A DNA stretch of 64,000 nucleotides from Terriglobia bacterium. Lineage in GTDB: Bacteria > Acidobacteriota > Terriglobia > Bryobacterales > Bryobacteraceae. The notes beneath the pieces were generated by a model. That model was not told the origin of the DNA, ran no database searches, and saw nothing but the letters and a program-made list of their open reading frames with translations. A program made the position numbers and the translations under genes. Below, one piece after another: positions 20,056 to 29,331 of this stretch (the stretch's first letter is position 1; every line of letters starts with the position of its first letter). The DNA is taken from positions 18,843 to 82,842 of the forward strand of contig JAJPHS010000056.1 in the NCBI GenBank assembly GCA_021325175.1, read 5' to 3'.

Positions 20056-21053
20056 TTCCAATCCGCCGTAAAAATGTTGAATTCGTAATGGCCGGTCGCC
20101 TTGTAATCCGTGGCGAAAACCAGCTTCTTTCCGTCGGGCGAAAACTCCGGAAACGACGTGAATCCGCCGAAGTCCGTGACTTGCCGCAAGCCGGAGCCAT
20201 CCAGATTGATGAGATATAACTCGAACTGCCGGCTGTCGCATTTTTGCTTATTGGAAGAAAACAGAATCTTCTTTCCATCCGGAGTAAAGGTCGGGGCGAA
20301 GCTCGCGCACCCGAAATTTGTAATCTGCTTCTGATTCTTTCCGTCTGCGTCGGCAATAAATAACTCCATCTTCATCGGAGTTGTCAGATTGTCTTTCAGT
20401 AAGTCGCGATAGCTTGCCAGCTTCTCGGCAGTGTCGGGATGATTGGCGCGCCAGACCAATTTTGCGCCATCGCGCGAAAACACCGCGCCGCCATCGTAGC
20501 CTTCAGTCGCGGTAATTCGCTTCTTGCCGCTGCCGTCTTCATTCATCACCCACAAATCCAGATCTTTTGAAGCGAGCGAGGTGTAAACAATCTTCTTCGT
20601 CTTCCAGTTCACCGTGCCTTCGGCGTCATACCCCGGAGCACCGGTGAGCTTCTTAATGATTTTTCCATCGTCGGTGGCGAGATAAATCTCGAATTCGGGA
20701 TAGACGGCCCAAACATAGCCGCGGCTGCGATCGGCCGGCGGCGGGCAGGCGTCGCCGGATTCATGCGTCGAGGCGTAAATAATATGTTTGTTGTCGCCCA
20801 GAAAATATCCGCACGTCGTCACGCCTTTGCCGGTCGAAACCATGTGGACGTTGGAGCCGTCCGCGTTCATGATGTACTGCTGGTCGCAGGACCGGCCGTC
20901 GCGCGTCGATTGAAAAATGAGCCGCTTGCCGTCCGGCGACCAGTAGGCTTCCGCGTTCTGCCCGCCGAAGGTAAGTTGCTTCAAATTTTCCAGCCGCTGC
21001 GCGTTCGCCGGCGCCCAAACCAGAAGCGGCAATAACATAAGAAACTTCGTCAT
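20052..21053 (-). CDS. Secreted TolB-like PD40 beta-propeller protein
   Basis: The 333-residue protein has a signal peptide (MTKFLMLLPLLVWAPANA) and repeated PD40 blades: AEAYWSPDGKRLIFQSTRDG, VFSRDGAKLVW, PTFTPDGKKILFSS and PEFSPDGKKLVFAT, each followed by an ADGS/LDGS-like turn. These repeats build a beta-propeller used for protein or ligand contacts. It is not TolB itself, as the N-terminal TolB domain and the pal/tolA neighbours are missing. It is translationally coupled to the ThuA protein, suggesting shared work on a periplasmic ligand. A TAGAAT hexamer lies 8 nt before the ATG. Confidence 0.86.
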   Translation of the reverse strand: MTKFLMLLPLLVWAPANAQRLENLKQLTFGGQNAEAYWSPDGKRLIFQSTRDGRSCDQQYIMNADGSNVHMVSTGKGVTTCGYFLGDNKHIIYASTHESGDACPPPADRSRGYVWAVYPEFEIYLATDDGKIIKKLTGAPGYDAEGTVNWKTKKIVYTSLASKDLDLWVMNEDGSGKKRITATEGYDGGAVFSRDGAKLVWRANHPDTAEKLASYRDLLKDNLTTPMKMELFIADADGKNQKQITNFGCASFAPTFTPDGKKILFSSNKQKCDSRQFELYLINLDGSGLRQVTDFGGFTSFPEFSPDGKKLVFATDYKATGHYEFNIFTADWK

Positions 21054-21060
21054 TGCAAAC

Positions 21061-21067
21061 TATTCTA
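21061..21067. promoter_or_regulatory. Overlapping divergent -10 elements
   Basis: On the minus strand TAGAAT (21067-21062) is 8 nt from the PD40 gene ATG. On the plus strand TATTCT (21061-21066) is 19 nt from the Hsp70-like gene ATG. The two divergent genes could share this AT-rich step. Confidence 0.4.
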
Positions 21068-21085
21068 GTGTGTTAAGACAAAGAG

Positions 21086-22606
21086 ATGAAGCTGGGGATC
21101 GATTTCGGCACGACTCGCATTGTCGTCGCGTCCGCGGATCGGGGGAATTATCCGCTGGTCTCTTTCGAGACCGCGGAGGGCACCTTCGACTGGTTTCCCG
21201 CACTGATCGCCCTGCGCGGCGACCAGAGGAGATATGGATGGGACGCCTGGCACCTGCAAAGCGAGCCTGAATGGACCATCCTTCGTTCGATTAAGCGTTA
21301 CCTCGAGGACGCCGGCCCGCAAACGCGCATTGAGCCGGGCGGCTTGCTCGCCGATTTGTTAAATGGCATGGTGACGGCGCTGCGCGAGGCGATTCGCGCG
21401 CGGGCGGGCGAGCATGAGCCGCTCGAAATCATGCTTGGCGTACCCGCCAACGCCAACAGCAATCAACGTTTTTTGACCGTCGATGCTTTTCGCCGCGCCG
21501 GATTTTCCGTTCTCGGCCTGCTCAATGAGCCGTCAGCCGCCGCCATCGAGTTCGCACATCGCCAAAAGGCTTCCGGCCGCCTTCTGGTGTACGATCTGGG
21601 CGGCGGCACGTTCGATGTTTCGCTGGTCGAGCTCGGCGCCGGCACGCACACCGTCATCGCCTGGGACGGCATTTCGAACTTGGGCGGCGACGACTTCGAT
21701 CATCTGCTGGCAGCGATGGCCCTGGGAGAAGAACGGCTCGATTCGCTTGTGCCAGCCGAGCTGTTTCGCTTTCTCGACGAGTGCCGCAGGCAAAAAGAAG
21801 CGCTGCATCCGAATTCGCGAAAAATTGTTCTGGATCTGGACGTGATTCGCGACGGCATGGGCCAGGTCACCGTGCCGGTCGCCGATTATTACGATCGCTG
21901 CCGTCCTCTGCTTGAGGAATCGCTCGCTGCGACCGCCCGTCTGGTGGAAGGTCAGGAAATTCAGGCGCTCTATGTCACCGGCGGAGGCAGCGAATTGCCG
22001 CTGGTTTCGCGTATGCTGCGCGAAGAGTTCGGGCGCAAGGTGAAGCGCAGCGAGTACACCAGATCCGCGACCGCGATCGGTCTCGCGATTCAGGCCGACG
22101 CAACTTCCGGCTACGCTCTCCGCGAAGTTTTCACGCGAAACTTTGGCGTGTGGCGCGAAAGCGATTCCGGAAACCGCATGATCTTCGATCCGATTTTTCC
22201 GCGCGGCACGCGCCTGCCCGCCGCCGGCGACCCGCCGATAGTGGTTCGCCGATCCTATCAGCCGGTTCACAACGTCGGCGATTTTCGCTATCTCGAAGCG
22301 AGCCAGGTCGCCGGCGACGGCCAGCCTTCGGGCGATATCACCGTGTGGGATGAAATTCTGTTTCCTTTCGACCCGCTGCTGGCCGACGCGAGAGAGCTCG
22401 AAAAATTGCCGGTGGACCATTCCGATCGCGCCTTGCTCCAGCAAATCGAGGAGCAGTATGCCTGCGACGCCGCGGGCGCCGTCACCGTGACGATCCGCAA
22501 CCTGACCTCGCATTACGGCCGCGAATTCAAGCTCGGCCGGTGGAGCGGAAAGACCGCCGTGGTCACTCCCTCGGCGCGCAGGCGATCGAGAAAAGCGGGC
22601 ACATGA
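21086..22606 (+). CDS. Hsp70-family ATPase, non-DnaK type
   Basis: The 506-residue protein has an actin-like ATPase domain: KLGIDFGTTRIVVA, the NEPSAAAIEFAH segment, phosphate motif VYDLGGGTFDVSLVEL and adenosine motif YVTGGGSELPLV. The C-terminal third (from about 345) replaces the normal substrate-binding domain with an unrelated mostly beta-like segment that has no lid helices, so the client range must differ from DnaK. The paralogue near base 2695 supplies normal chaperone function. Its stop overlaps the start of the cyclase-family gene by 4 bp, coupling their expression. No dedicated J-protein or nucleotide-exchange gene is adjacent. Confidence 0.88.
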   Translation: MKLGIDFGTTRIVVASADRGNYPLVSFETAEGTFDWFPALIALRGDQRRYGWDAWHLQSEPEWTILRSIKRYLEDAGPQTRIEPGGLLADLLNGMVTALREAIRARAGEHEPLEIMLGVPANANSNQRFLTVDAFRRAGFSVLGLLNEPSAAAIEFAHRQKASGRLLVYDLGGGTFDVSLVELGAGTHTVIAWDGISNLGGDDFDHLLAAMALGEERLDSLVPAELFRFLDECRRQKEALHPNSRKIVLDLDVIRDGMGQVTVPVADYYDRCRPLLEESLAATARLVEGQEIQALYVTGGGSELPLVSRMLREEFGRKVKRSEYTRSATAIGLAIQADATSGYALREVFTRNFGVWRESDSGNRMIFDPIFPRGTRLPAAGDPPIVVRRSYQPVHNVGDFRYLEASQVAGDGQPSGDITVWDEILFPFDPLLADARELEKLPVDHSDRALLQQIEEQYACDAAGAVTVTIRNLTSHYGREFKLGRWSGKTAVVTPSARRRSRKAGT

Positions 22607-23346
22607 AGCTCTACGATCTGGGGCAGCCGCTCTACGCCGGCGTCCCGCACTTCCCCGGACATCCGCCGTTCGCGATGACGCTCAATAAACTGCACGGCGA
22701 GTTTGTTCTCAACAATGGCGCAAGCTCGGCGTCGGAAACGCTGGCGCTCGGCGGCCATGTCGGTACCCACATCGATGCGCTATCCCATTTTTCCTGCGAC
22801 GGCAAGATGCACGCCGGCGTCGTTCCGCGGCAGTCCTATACGGGCGGCGTCGAGGACTATGCGGTGGACACGATCGACCCGATCTGGCGGCGCGGCGTGC
22901 TCTTCGATGTGGCGCGGCTTGCCGGCGTGGACGCCCTCGATCCCGATTTCGCGGTTACGCCGGAGCATTTGCGCGATTGCGGCGTCGAGCCGCGCGCCGG
23001 AGACATCGCGCTGATCCGCACTGGGTGGGGCGCATTCTGGCGCGATGCCCGGCGATTCGTCACCGGAGGGTCCGGCGCCCAGGCGCGCGGCCCCGGTCCG
23101 AGGATTGAAGCCGCGCGATGGTTAAGCGAGCGTGGAGTTTTCGCCGCCGGCTCCGATACCATTGCCTTTGAAAAAGTCCCCTCGAACATGGAGGTTCATG
23201 TTCACCTGCTGGTCGAATGCGGGATTCACATCATCGAGTGCCTGAATCTCGAAAACCTGCCGGTTCAGGAATTTACCTTTGTGGCGCTGCCGCTGAAAAT
23301 TCGCGGCGGCACCGGCTCGCCCATCCGCCCCGTGGCGATGGTGTAG
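22603..23346 (+). CDS. Cyclase-family metal hydrolase (kynurenine formamidase-like)
   Basis: The start is ATG 22603 in an ATGA overlap with the Hsp70-like gene. The 247-residue protein has the cyclase/KynB signature GGHVGTHIDALSHF (H-x-G-T-H-x-D), which binds metal, and later VHVHLLVECGIHIIECLNLENL. Members hydrolyse N-formylkynurenine, isatin or cyclic amides. No other tryptophan-catabolism gene is nearby, so kynurenine formamidase activity is only one option. The coupling to an Hsp70-like ATPase is unusual. Confidence 0.87.
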   Translation: MKLYDLGQPLYAGVPHFPGHPPFAMTLNKLHGEFVLNNGASSASETLALGGHVGTHIDALSHFSCDGKMHAGVVPRQSYTGGVEDYAVDTIDPIWRRGVLFDVARLAGVDALDPDFAVTPEHLRDCGVEPRAGDIALIRTGWGAFWRDARRFVTGGSGAQARGPGPRIEAARWLSERGVFAAGSDTIAFEKVPSNMEVHVHLLVECGIHIIECLNLENLPVQEFTFVALPLKIRGGTGSPIRPVAMV

Positions 23347-23448
23347 TTTTCGGCGCGATTCATCCCGCGCGGTTTAAAATCCGCCCTCCGCTCGGGCATT
23401 CCGGACGCAAGCGCCGGCAATTTATGCCCGGGGTATAAATTCATACAA

Positions 23449-25092
23449 TTAGCGCCGAAATGCCGCGCGGAGCTGTTCTTCGGCCCGCGCCGCATCCACC
23501 GGACGCGAAAAATAATACCCCTGTCCCGCATCGCACCCGAGCTTTGCCAGCACTTCGGCTTGTTCCTGCGTCTCGATCCCTTCCGCCACCACCGTCATAT
23601 CCAGCGCATGCGCCAGCCGGATAATCGAATCCACGATGGCGTGGCTTTCCGGCTCCAGGCTGACCCGCGCCACAAACGACTGATCGATCTTCAGCGAGTT
23701 GAAATGCAGCGCTTCCAAATAGCTGAACGATGAATAACCGGTGCCGAAATCATCCAGCTTCAACCCGACGCCCAGCGCCTGAATTTCAGCGAGCGCGTCG
23801 CGCGACGATTCCAGATCGAGCATCAGCGCGCTTTCGGTCAGCTCCAGCCGCAGCGTTTCCGGCGGGATGCCGGTTTCTTTCAGGCTGGCATAAACGCGCT
23901 CGGCCAATCCTGAATCGGCGAGCTGTTTCACCGAAAGATTCACGCTCATCGTGAGCGGCGGCGTCGATGGAAACAGCGCCTGCCATTTCTTCAACTGCCG
24001 GCAGGCCTCGCTCAGGATCCATTCGCCGATGGGGATGATCATGCCGCTCTCCTCGGCGACGGGAATAAAGGAGCCCGGCAGGATCAGCCCTCGCTCGGGA
24101 TGTTGCCACCGTGCCAGCGCCTCGAATCCCACGATCCGGCGCGTCTGAAGATCCACTTTGGCCTGATACGCCGGAAAAAGCTCGCCGCGGTCGATCGCGT
24201 GCCGCAAATCCCGCGTCAGCGCAAGGTGGATCAGCGCGCTCTCGCGCATCTCATCCTCGAATAGCTGCCAGCGATTTTTGCCGCGCTGCTTTGCCCGGTG
24301 CATCGCCAGATCCGCGCCGCAGAGCACGTCTTCGACCCGCCGCGCGTCTTTTTCCGCCATCGCGATCCCCAGGCTCGCGCTCAGCCGCACCTCATTCCCG
24401 TCGATCAAATAAGGCCGGCGGATCTCCTGGAGAATCGAATCGGCCAGCCGCGTCGCCGTATCGCGATCCGCCGTGTTCAGAATAATTCCGAACTTATCTC
24501 CGCCCAACCTGGCGATCGGCATTGCCGCCGGCGGCGTCACCCGTTCCAGCCGTTCCGCGATCTGGCGCAAAATCAGATCGCCGGCCGCGGGTCCGGCGCT
24601 GTGGTTCACCACCGCAAATCCATCCAAATCGACCATCAGGACCGCGAAATCGGCGTTTTCGCTTTTCAACTTCGCGATACAATCGAGCAGCCATTTCCGG
24701 CTGCCCAAACCGGTGAGCGCGTCGCGATCCTCACGGCTCGGGCGCCAGGCCGGCCGGGGCGGCGCCGCGAAACCCGTTTCCCGATGCAACGTATCCACAA
24801 CGGCCTGGCTCTGATCGAGCGCCGTCACCATAACCGCCGGAAGATTCGCCGAAGCGCAGGTCGCGCGCAGCAGCTTCAGCAGATTCAACCCGTTCATTCC
24901 CGGCATGGCCGAATCGAGCAGCACCAGATCGTACTGCGCGCTGCCGATTTTTTCGATCGCCCGCGCCGCGCTCTCGGCGACATCCACCTCATAGCCCCGG
25001 TGGATAAGGCGCCGCGACAGCATTTCCCGATTTTTCGCGTCTTCATCAACGAGCAGCAACCGCTCCGGTCCGGGCGTCACGATTCCAGCCAC
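23449..25092 (-). CDS. REC-GGDKF-EAL protein, probable c-di-GMP phosphodiesterase
   Basis: The 547-residue protein starts at GTG 25092 behind GGTGGAGCGAG. A receiver domain covers about 10-110, with Asp60 in LVLLDSAMPG; the conserved Lys near its end is not visible. The GGDEF domain (about 122-285) reads GGDKF at 197-201, with Lys for Glu, so cyclase activity is unlikely, though GTP binding may remain. The EAL domain (about 290-545) is intact: EALARW at 324, LTESALM, DDFGTGYSS, KIDQSF and VAEGIET. It should hydrolyse c-di-GMP under phosphorylation control. No kinase gene is adjacent. Confidence 0.9.
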   Translation of the reverse strand: MAGIVTPGPERLLLVDEDAKNREMLSRRLIHRGYEVDVAESAARAIEKIGSAQYDLVLLDSAMPGMNGLNLLKLLRATCASANLPAVMVTALDQSQAVVDTLHRETGFAAPPRPAWRPSREDRDALTGLGSRKWLLDCIAKLKSENADFAVLMVDLDGFAVVNHSAGPAAGDLILRQIAERLERVTPPAAMPIARLGGDKFGIILNTADRDTATRLADSILQEIRRPYLIDGNEVRLSASLGIAMAEKDARRVEDVLCGADLAMHRAKQRGKNRWQLFEDEMRESALIHLALTRDLRHAIDRGELFPAYQAKVDLQTRRIVGFEALARWQHPERGLILPGSFIPVAEESGMIIPIGEWILSEACRQLKKWQALFPSTPPLTMSVNLSVKQLADSGLAERVYASLKETGIPPETLRLELTESALMLDLESSRDALAEIQALGVGLKLDDFGTGYSSFSYLEALHFNSLKIDQSFVARVSLEPESHAIVDSIIRLAHALDMTVVAEGIETQEQAEVLAKLGCDAGQGYYFSRPVDAARAEEQLRAAFRR

Positions 25093-25292
25093 CTCGCTCC
25101 ACCATTCATTTCGGCCATCGCGGCCTCGTCATGAGCGGAGGCGTCCTACAAAATTTTCCCGATTTTACTGTCAGGCCGCCAGATCTACGCCTTATAAGCG
25201 GCGGCGAGTATGCCGCCACCGGCGCCATTTGTTATGCTGAATAGTTGGGTTCCACTGTACCCCTGAAATTCTGAAGCACGCCAGAGGTCCGT

Positions 25293-26039
25293 ATGTCCGG
25301 TCATTCAAAGTGGGCGACGATTAAGCATAAAAAAGGCGCCCTCGACGCCAAGCGCGGAAAAATTTTTACACGTCTCATTAAAGAAATCACCATCGCTGCC
25401 CGCAGCGGCGGCGATCCCAACTCCAACCCGCGCCTGCGCACCGCGATCGCCGCGGCGAAGGCGGAAAGCATGCCGGCCGACAACATCAAGCGCGCTATCA
25501 TGCGCGGCACCGGTGAGCTCGAGGGCGGCCAAATCGAAGAAGTGATGTTCGAAGGCTACGGACCGGGAGGCGCCGCCGTTCTGGTCAACGTCGCCACCGA
25601 CAACCGCAACCGAACCGTCAGCGAAATCCGCCATCTGTTCTCGAAAAACGGCGGCAACCTGGGAGAGCAGGGCAGCGTCTCCTGGATGTTCGAGCGGAAA
25701 AGCCAGATCATCATCGACCGCGAGAAAGCCACTGAAGACCAGTTGATGAACATCATTCTCGACGCCGGCGGCGAGGACCTTCGCAGCGACGGCGGCAACT
25801 GGGTGGTCATTTCACCGCCCGATGCGCATGAGCGCGTGCTCGAAGCGATTCACAAGGCCGGCATCCCGACCGAGGAGGCCGAAATCGCCATGATTCCCAA
25901 GAACCTCATTCGCCTGGAAGGCAAGAACGCCAGCGGCATGCTGAAGCTGAATGAAGTTCTGGAGGAACACGACGACGTCCAGAGTGTGTACTCCAACTAC
26001 GATATCGACGAAAAAGAGCTGGAAGCGTTGGCGCAATAA
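25293..26039 (+). CDS. yebC: YebC/PmpR-family regulatory protein
   Basis: The 248-residue protein begins [23 protein letters not shown], the invariant N-terminus of the YebC/TACO1 family, and is full length with three acidic domains. Family members bind DNA or the ribosome; some act as transcription regulators and others help translate difficult proline stretches. A weak purine stretch (CCAGAGG) precedes the ATG. It is followed 5 bp later by ruvC, a common YebC-RuvC pairing. Confidence 0.96.
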   Translation: MSGHSKWATIKHKKGALDAKRGKIFTRLIKEITIAARSGGDPNSNPRLRTAIAAAKAESMPADNIKRAIMRGTGELEGGQIEEVMFEGYGPGGAAVLVNVATDNRNRTVSEIRHLFSKNGGNLGEQGSVSWMFERKSQIIIDREKATEDQLMNIILDAGGEDLRSDGGNWVVISPPDAHERVLEAIHKAGIPTEEAEIAMIPKNLIRLEGKNASGMLKLNEVLEEHDDVQSVYSNYDIDEKELEALAQ

Positions 26040-26044
26040 CACCC

Positions 26045-26521
26045 ATGCGCGTACTGGGGATCGACTGCGGTTCGGAGCGGACCGGCTGGGGCATGATTGA
26101 AAGCGATGGCCGCCGCCACAGCGTTCTCAGCCACGGTGTGATCTCCACCACCCCGCGCGATCCCTTGGAAGCCCGTCTGGCTTGTATCGCGCGCGGCGTG
26201 CGCGACGTAATCAGCGATCATTCCCCCGAAGCCGCCGCCGTCGAAGAGGTGTTTTATTCGCAAAACGTCAAAACCGCGCTTAAACTGGCGCATGTTCGCG
26301 GCGTGGTGCTGCTGGCGATCGCCGAAGCGGGCGTGAAGCTCGGCGAATATTCGCCGCTTGAGGTCAAGATGAGCGTGGTGGGCTACGGCCGCGCCGAAAA
26401 ACATCAGGTGCAGTTGATGGTGCGGGCGCTCACCGGCGCTGGCATCCGCTCTTTGGACGCGGCCGACGCCGTCGCCGTCGCGATCTGTCACGCCACTCAC
26501 GTCCACGCGGGGGTGGCCTGA
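26045..26521 (+). CDS. ruvC: Crossover junction endodeoxyribonuclease RuvC
   Basis: The 158-residue protein has the four acidic catalytic residues of RuvC: Asp7 in LGIDCGSE, Glu67 or Glu68 in AVEEVF, Asp138 in SLDAAD and Asp141. The family dimer cuts Holliday junctions symmetrically after RuvAB branch migration. The Q-N-V-K-T-A and [11 protein letters not shown] motifs are also typical. It lies 5 bp downstream of yebC; ruvA and ruvB are not in the window. The next gene starts directly after its stop codon. Confidence 0.96.
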   Translation: MRVLGIDCGSERTGWGMIESDGRRHSVLSHGVISTTPRDPLEARLACIARGVRDVISDHSPEAAAVEEVFYSQNVKTALKLAHVRGVVLLAIAEAGVKLGEYSPLEVKMSVVGYGRAEKHQVQLMVRALTGAGIRSLDAADAVAVAICHATHVHAGVA

Positions 26522-27157
26522 ATGAAAACGCCGGGCAACTTCGCCGCTGCCCTGCTCGGACTGGCTTTCACCGCCGCCGTATTCGCCGGCGATCCGCAAA
26601 TTATTTACACCAAATCTTTTCCCGGTTCCGATCCCGCCTACGTCGAAATCACCATCGATCCATCCGGCCAGGTCGCCTATCGCGAAGCGCCCGACGACGA
26701 TCCGGAAACATTCCAGCTCGACATCCCCTCCACCGCGCAAATTTTCGATCTCGCCGAAAAGCTGGACCACTTCTCGCATCCGCTCGAATCGGGCTTGAAA
26801 GTCGCCAACATGGGAGCAAAAACGCTTCGCTGGCAGAATGGCGGCAAAGTAACCGAGGCGAAATTCAACTATACGCTCGATCCGAACGCCAAAGCCCTTC
26901 AAGACTGGTTCGAGCGCATCAGCGAAACCGAGCGCCTGCTCGAAGCATTTCGACGCGCTGTCAAGCATGACAAACTTGGAGTTGATAACGCGCTGCTGAA
27001 CATCTGGTCGGCGTGGGATCACAAACGCCTGGCCGGCGCCGAGCAGTTTCTGCCGCTGCTCGATCAGGTCGCCAAAAGCGATCTCTTCATGCATATGGAC
27101 CGGGAGCGCGCCGCCGAGCTGGCCGAACAGATTCGCGCCGCGCATCCGAAGGCATGA
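26522..27157 (+). CDS. Secreted protein of unknown function
   Basis: The 211-residue protein starts directly after the ruvC stop (TGA-ATG). It has a signal peptide (MKTPGNFAAALLGLAFTAAVFA) and no domain I recognise. The mature part begins with a beta-rich half (YVEITIDPSGQVAYREAP, LRWQNGGKVTEAKF) followed by a helical half (WFERISETERLLEAF, MHMDRERAAELAEQ). The gene is sandwiched between ruvC and a TlpA-like gene with a 4-bp overlap, so it is expressed with both. A periplasmic role is inferred from the signal only. Confidence 0.8.
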   Translation: MKTPGNFAAALLGLAFTAAVFAGDPQIIYTKSFPGSDPAYVEITIDPSGQVAYREAPDDDPETFQLDIPSTAQIFDLAEKLDHFSHPLESGLKVANMGAKTLRWQNGGKVTEAKFNYTLDPNAKALQDWFERISETERLLEAFRRAVKHDKLGVDNALLNIWSAWDHKRLAGAEQFLPLLDQVAKSDLFMHMDRERAAELAEQIRAAHPKA

Positions 27158-28434
27158 CGCCGTCATCCAAGTCACAAGCTCCGCGGCTCATCCCGCTGCT
27201 CGCACTGCTTCTTTTGGCGATCCCCGTAGGAGCGCAAGTGACTTCCAAACCCGCCGGCGATGAGACCGCCGATCTTACCAAGGCTATTCAGGAAGGCGGC
27301 AACAGCCCTATCGACCTGACCCGCACTCTCGAAGCGTTTCTCGCCAAATATCCGCAAAGCACGCAGCGCGGTCAGATTATGCTGATCCTGGCGCGCGCCG
27401 CGATCGACCTCAAAGACGACCGGCGCATCGTTAAATACGGCGAGCAGGCGCTGGCCGCCTCGCCCGACGACATGCTCATTCTCGATCGCGTGGCGCGCAG
27501 CCTGCTCGCGCTCGGAGGCAAGGAAAACGCCGGAACATCGCTGAACTTTTCGCGCGCATTCGAGCGAAATATCCGCAAAGCGCCGCCGCCTACCGGCGCA
27601 GATGCAGCACGCCGTCAGGACGACCGCGACCGTGGTCTCGCTCGCGCGCTGGTTTATCAATCGCGCGCCCAGGCGATTCTCGAAAACAAAAAAGAAGCCG
27701 AGCGTCTGGCCGGCGAAGCGTTTCAAGCCTATCCTTCCGAAGAGACCGCGCGCGCCTGGTCGGAGGCGCTTCAAGCCAACGGACGCCTCCAGGAAGCCAT
27801 CGAAAGCCTCGCCGACGCCTTCGCCGTTCCCGACGCGCGCGCCCTCGAAGCCGACCGCTCCGCCGACCGGCAAAAATTGGGCGAGCTGTATCGCAAGCGG
27901 CATCATAACGAAAAAGGTCTCGGCGATCTGATCCTGGCTGCCTACGATCGCACCTCCGCAATGGTGAAGGAGCGCGAAAAGCGCCTCGTCGCGCTCGATC
28001 CGAACCTCGCCGCGACGGATCCGCTGCAATTCCGGCTCACCGGCCTCGATGGCAAGGCGCTGACGCTCGCCGATCTCAAGGGCAGCGTGGTAATTCTCGA
28101 TTTCTGGGCCACCTGGTGCCAGCCCTGCCGCATCCAGCATCCGCTGTACGAAAAAGTGAAGGAGCGATTCAAGGACCGCCGCGACGTCGTTTTTCTCTCC
28201 ATCGACACCGACGAAGATCATTCCCGCGTCGAGCCCTTCCTGGACCAGCAGAAATGGAGCAAGACGGTCTATTTCGAAGACGGTCTACAGCGCCTGCTGC
28301 AAGTCACTTCGATCCCGACCACGGTGTTGTTCGACAAGCAGGGCCGCGTCGCCAGCCGGATGAATGGATTTCTGCCCGGCAATTTTGTCGAGCAGTTAAG
28401 CGAAAGAATCCAAAACGCGCTGGACGAGAAATAG
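27154..28434 (+). CDS. Secreted TPR-like protein with TlpA-type thioredoxin domain
   Basis: The start is ATG 27154 in a 4-bp overlap with the preceding gene; the longer open frame has no similarity. The 426-residue protein has a signal peptide ending near PVGAQ, a helical tetratricopeptide-like region (about 50-280) and a TlpA/ResA-type thioredoxin domain with WCQPC (Cys322, Cys325) and the cis-Pro in SIPTTVLFD. It should be a periplasmic thiol reductase or isomerase, with the helical part binding a partner. Its end faces the blaR1-like gene 9 bp away. Confidence 0.88.
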   Translation: MTPSSKSQAPRLIPLLALLLLAIPVGAQVTSKPAGDETADLTKAIQEGGNSPIDLTRTLEAFLAKYPQSTQRGQIMLILARAAIDLKDDRRIVKYGEQALAASPDDMLILDRVARSLLALGGKENAGTSLNFSRAFERNIRKAPPPTGADAARRQDDRDRGLARALVYQSRAQAILENKKEAERLAGEAFQAYPSEETARAWSEALQANGRLQEAIESLADAFAVPDARALEADRSADRQKLGELYRKRHHNEKGLGDLILAAYDRTSAMVKEREKRLVALDPNLAATDPLQFRLTGLDGKALTLADLKGSVVILDFWATWCQPCRIQHPLYEKVKERFKDRRDVVFLSIDTDEDHSRVEPFLDQQKWSKTVYFEDGLQRLLQVTSIPTTVLFDKQGRVASRMNGFLPGNFVEQLSERIQNALDEK

Positions 28435-28436
28435 CC

Positions 28437-28453
28437 GATCCGGTCAACGGATC
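28437..28453. terminator. Short hairpin between convergent genes
   Basis: GATCCG-GTCAA-CGGATC lies between the convergent stops of the TlpA-like and BlaR1-like genes and overlaps the latter's stop codon. No T-run follows, so termination is uncertain. Confidence 0.25.
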
Positions 28454-29331
28454 AGGGCTTCAAGCAGCGCGTAAGCCCCGGACTGCGCGCCCGGTTGCAG
28501 GATGATCGCGAAGATAACTGCGAGGCCGGCAATGCATGCGGCCAGGGTCCAGGGACCGCGGATCGCCGGGCGCGCGGGCGGATGCGAATCGTCCAGCAGC
28601 CGTTCGACCCGCAGCGCCAGATCTTCTTCGATCAGCGGCGTGACGAGTTCGTATTTCGCGGCCGCCCCCAGCCGCGCCACGCGGACTAGCGCCGAGGCAA
28701 GCGCGACCGCGCGCCGCCGGTCGCCGCTCACCGCTTCATCGTCGGCGGCCCATTCCGCGAATTTTTTCCAGGCTCGTTCCACGCTCGCCAGGGGACGGAA
28801 AAATGCAAACGAATCCGGCGCCAGCAGCATCAACAGCCGTTTCAAATTGTCCCGGGATGCGGCGTGCGCGTACTCATGCCGCAGCGCCGCATCCAACTCT
28901 TCCGAAGAAAGCAGCCGCGGGATCTCCCCGGACAAAACCAGTCGCGGCTGGATCACTCCCGCCATCGCGATCGGCAAACCCGCGGCGCGCCGCGAGCGCC
29001 AGACAGCACGCGCCGAACGCATCATGGAATTGAGCGGCGCGGCGATCGCAAGCAGCGCTGTCACCAGGCATGCGGCGCCCACCGCTTCGCCATCGCCTTC
29101 CGGCTCGAATCGCAGATAACTCGGTACGCCGAGCGCCATCACCGCCAGCAGCGCCGCCGCCGACGGCGCCATCCGCAGCGTCCACAGCAATCGCGCGGCA
29201 GAACGCGCTCGCATCCCGGCAGCCGCGCGAATCGCCGCGGGCGCAATGCCGCTCACCATCATCGCCGCCGTCCAATTCACGATCAGAAAAGCGGCCAAAG
29301 AAACACAGGCGAGTTTGAACCCGTAGCTCAT
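28444..29331 (-). CDS. Short BlaR1-like M56 membrane metallopeptidase without sensor domain
   Basis: The 295-residue protein has several membrane helices, a zinc peptidase motif HEYAH at 162-166 and a downstream Glu in EWAADDEA (Glu193), as in BlaR1/MecR1 M56 peptidases. After the last helix the chain ends, whereas BlaR1 normally continues with about 250 residues of a penicillin-binding sensor. It overlaps blaI by 4 bp. By analogy it would cleave BlaI on a signal, but the signal must be sensed by another part or protein. Confidence 0.86.
   Translation of the reverse strand: MSYGFKLACVSLAAFLIVNWTAAMMVSGIAPAAIRAAAGMRARSAARLLWTLRMAPSAAALLAVMALGVPSYLRFEPEGDGEAVGAACLVTALLAIAAPLNSMMRSARAVWRSRRAAGLPIAMAGVIQPRLVLSGEIPRLLSSEELDAALRHEYAHAASRDNLKRLLMLLAPDSFAFFRPLASVERAWKKFAEWAADDEAVSGDRRRAVALASALVRVARLGAAAKYELVTPLIEEDLALRVERLLDDSHPPARPAIRGPWTLAACIAGLAVIFAIILQPGAQSGAYALLEALIR

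Noticed and set aside
19264..20241. Longer start for the ThuA protein at 20241
   Set aside because: The extra 62 residues lie inside the upstream PD40 gene; the ATG at 20055 begins a clear signal peptide with an ATGA overlap.
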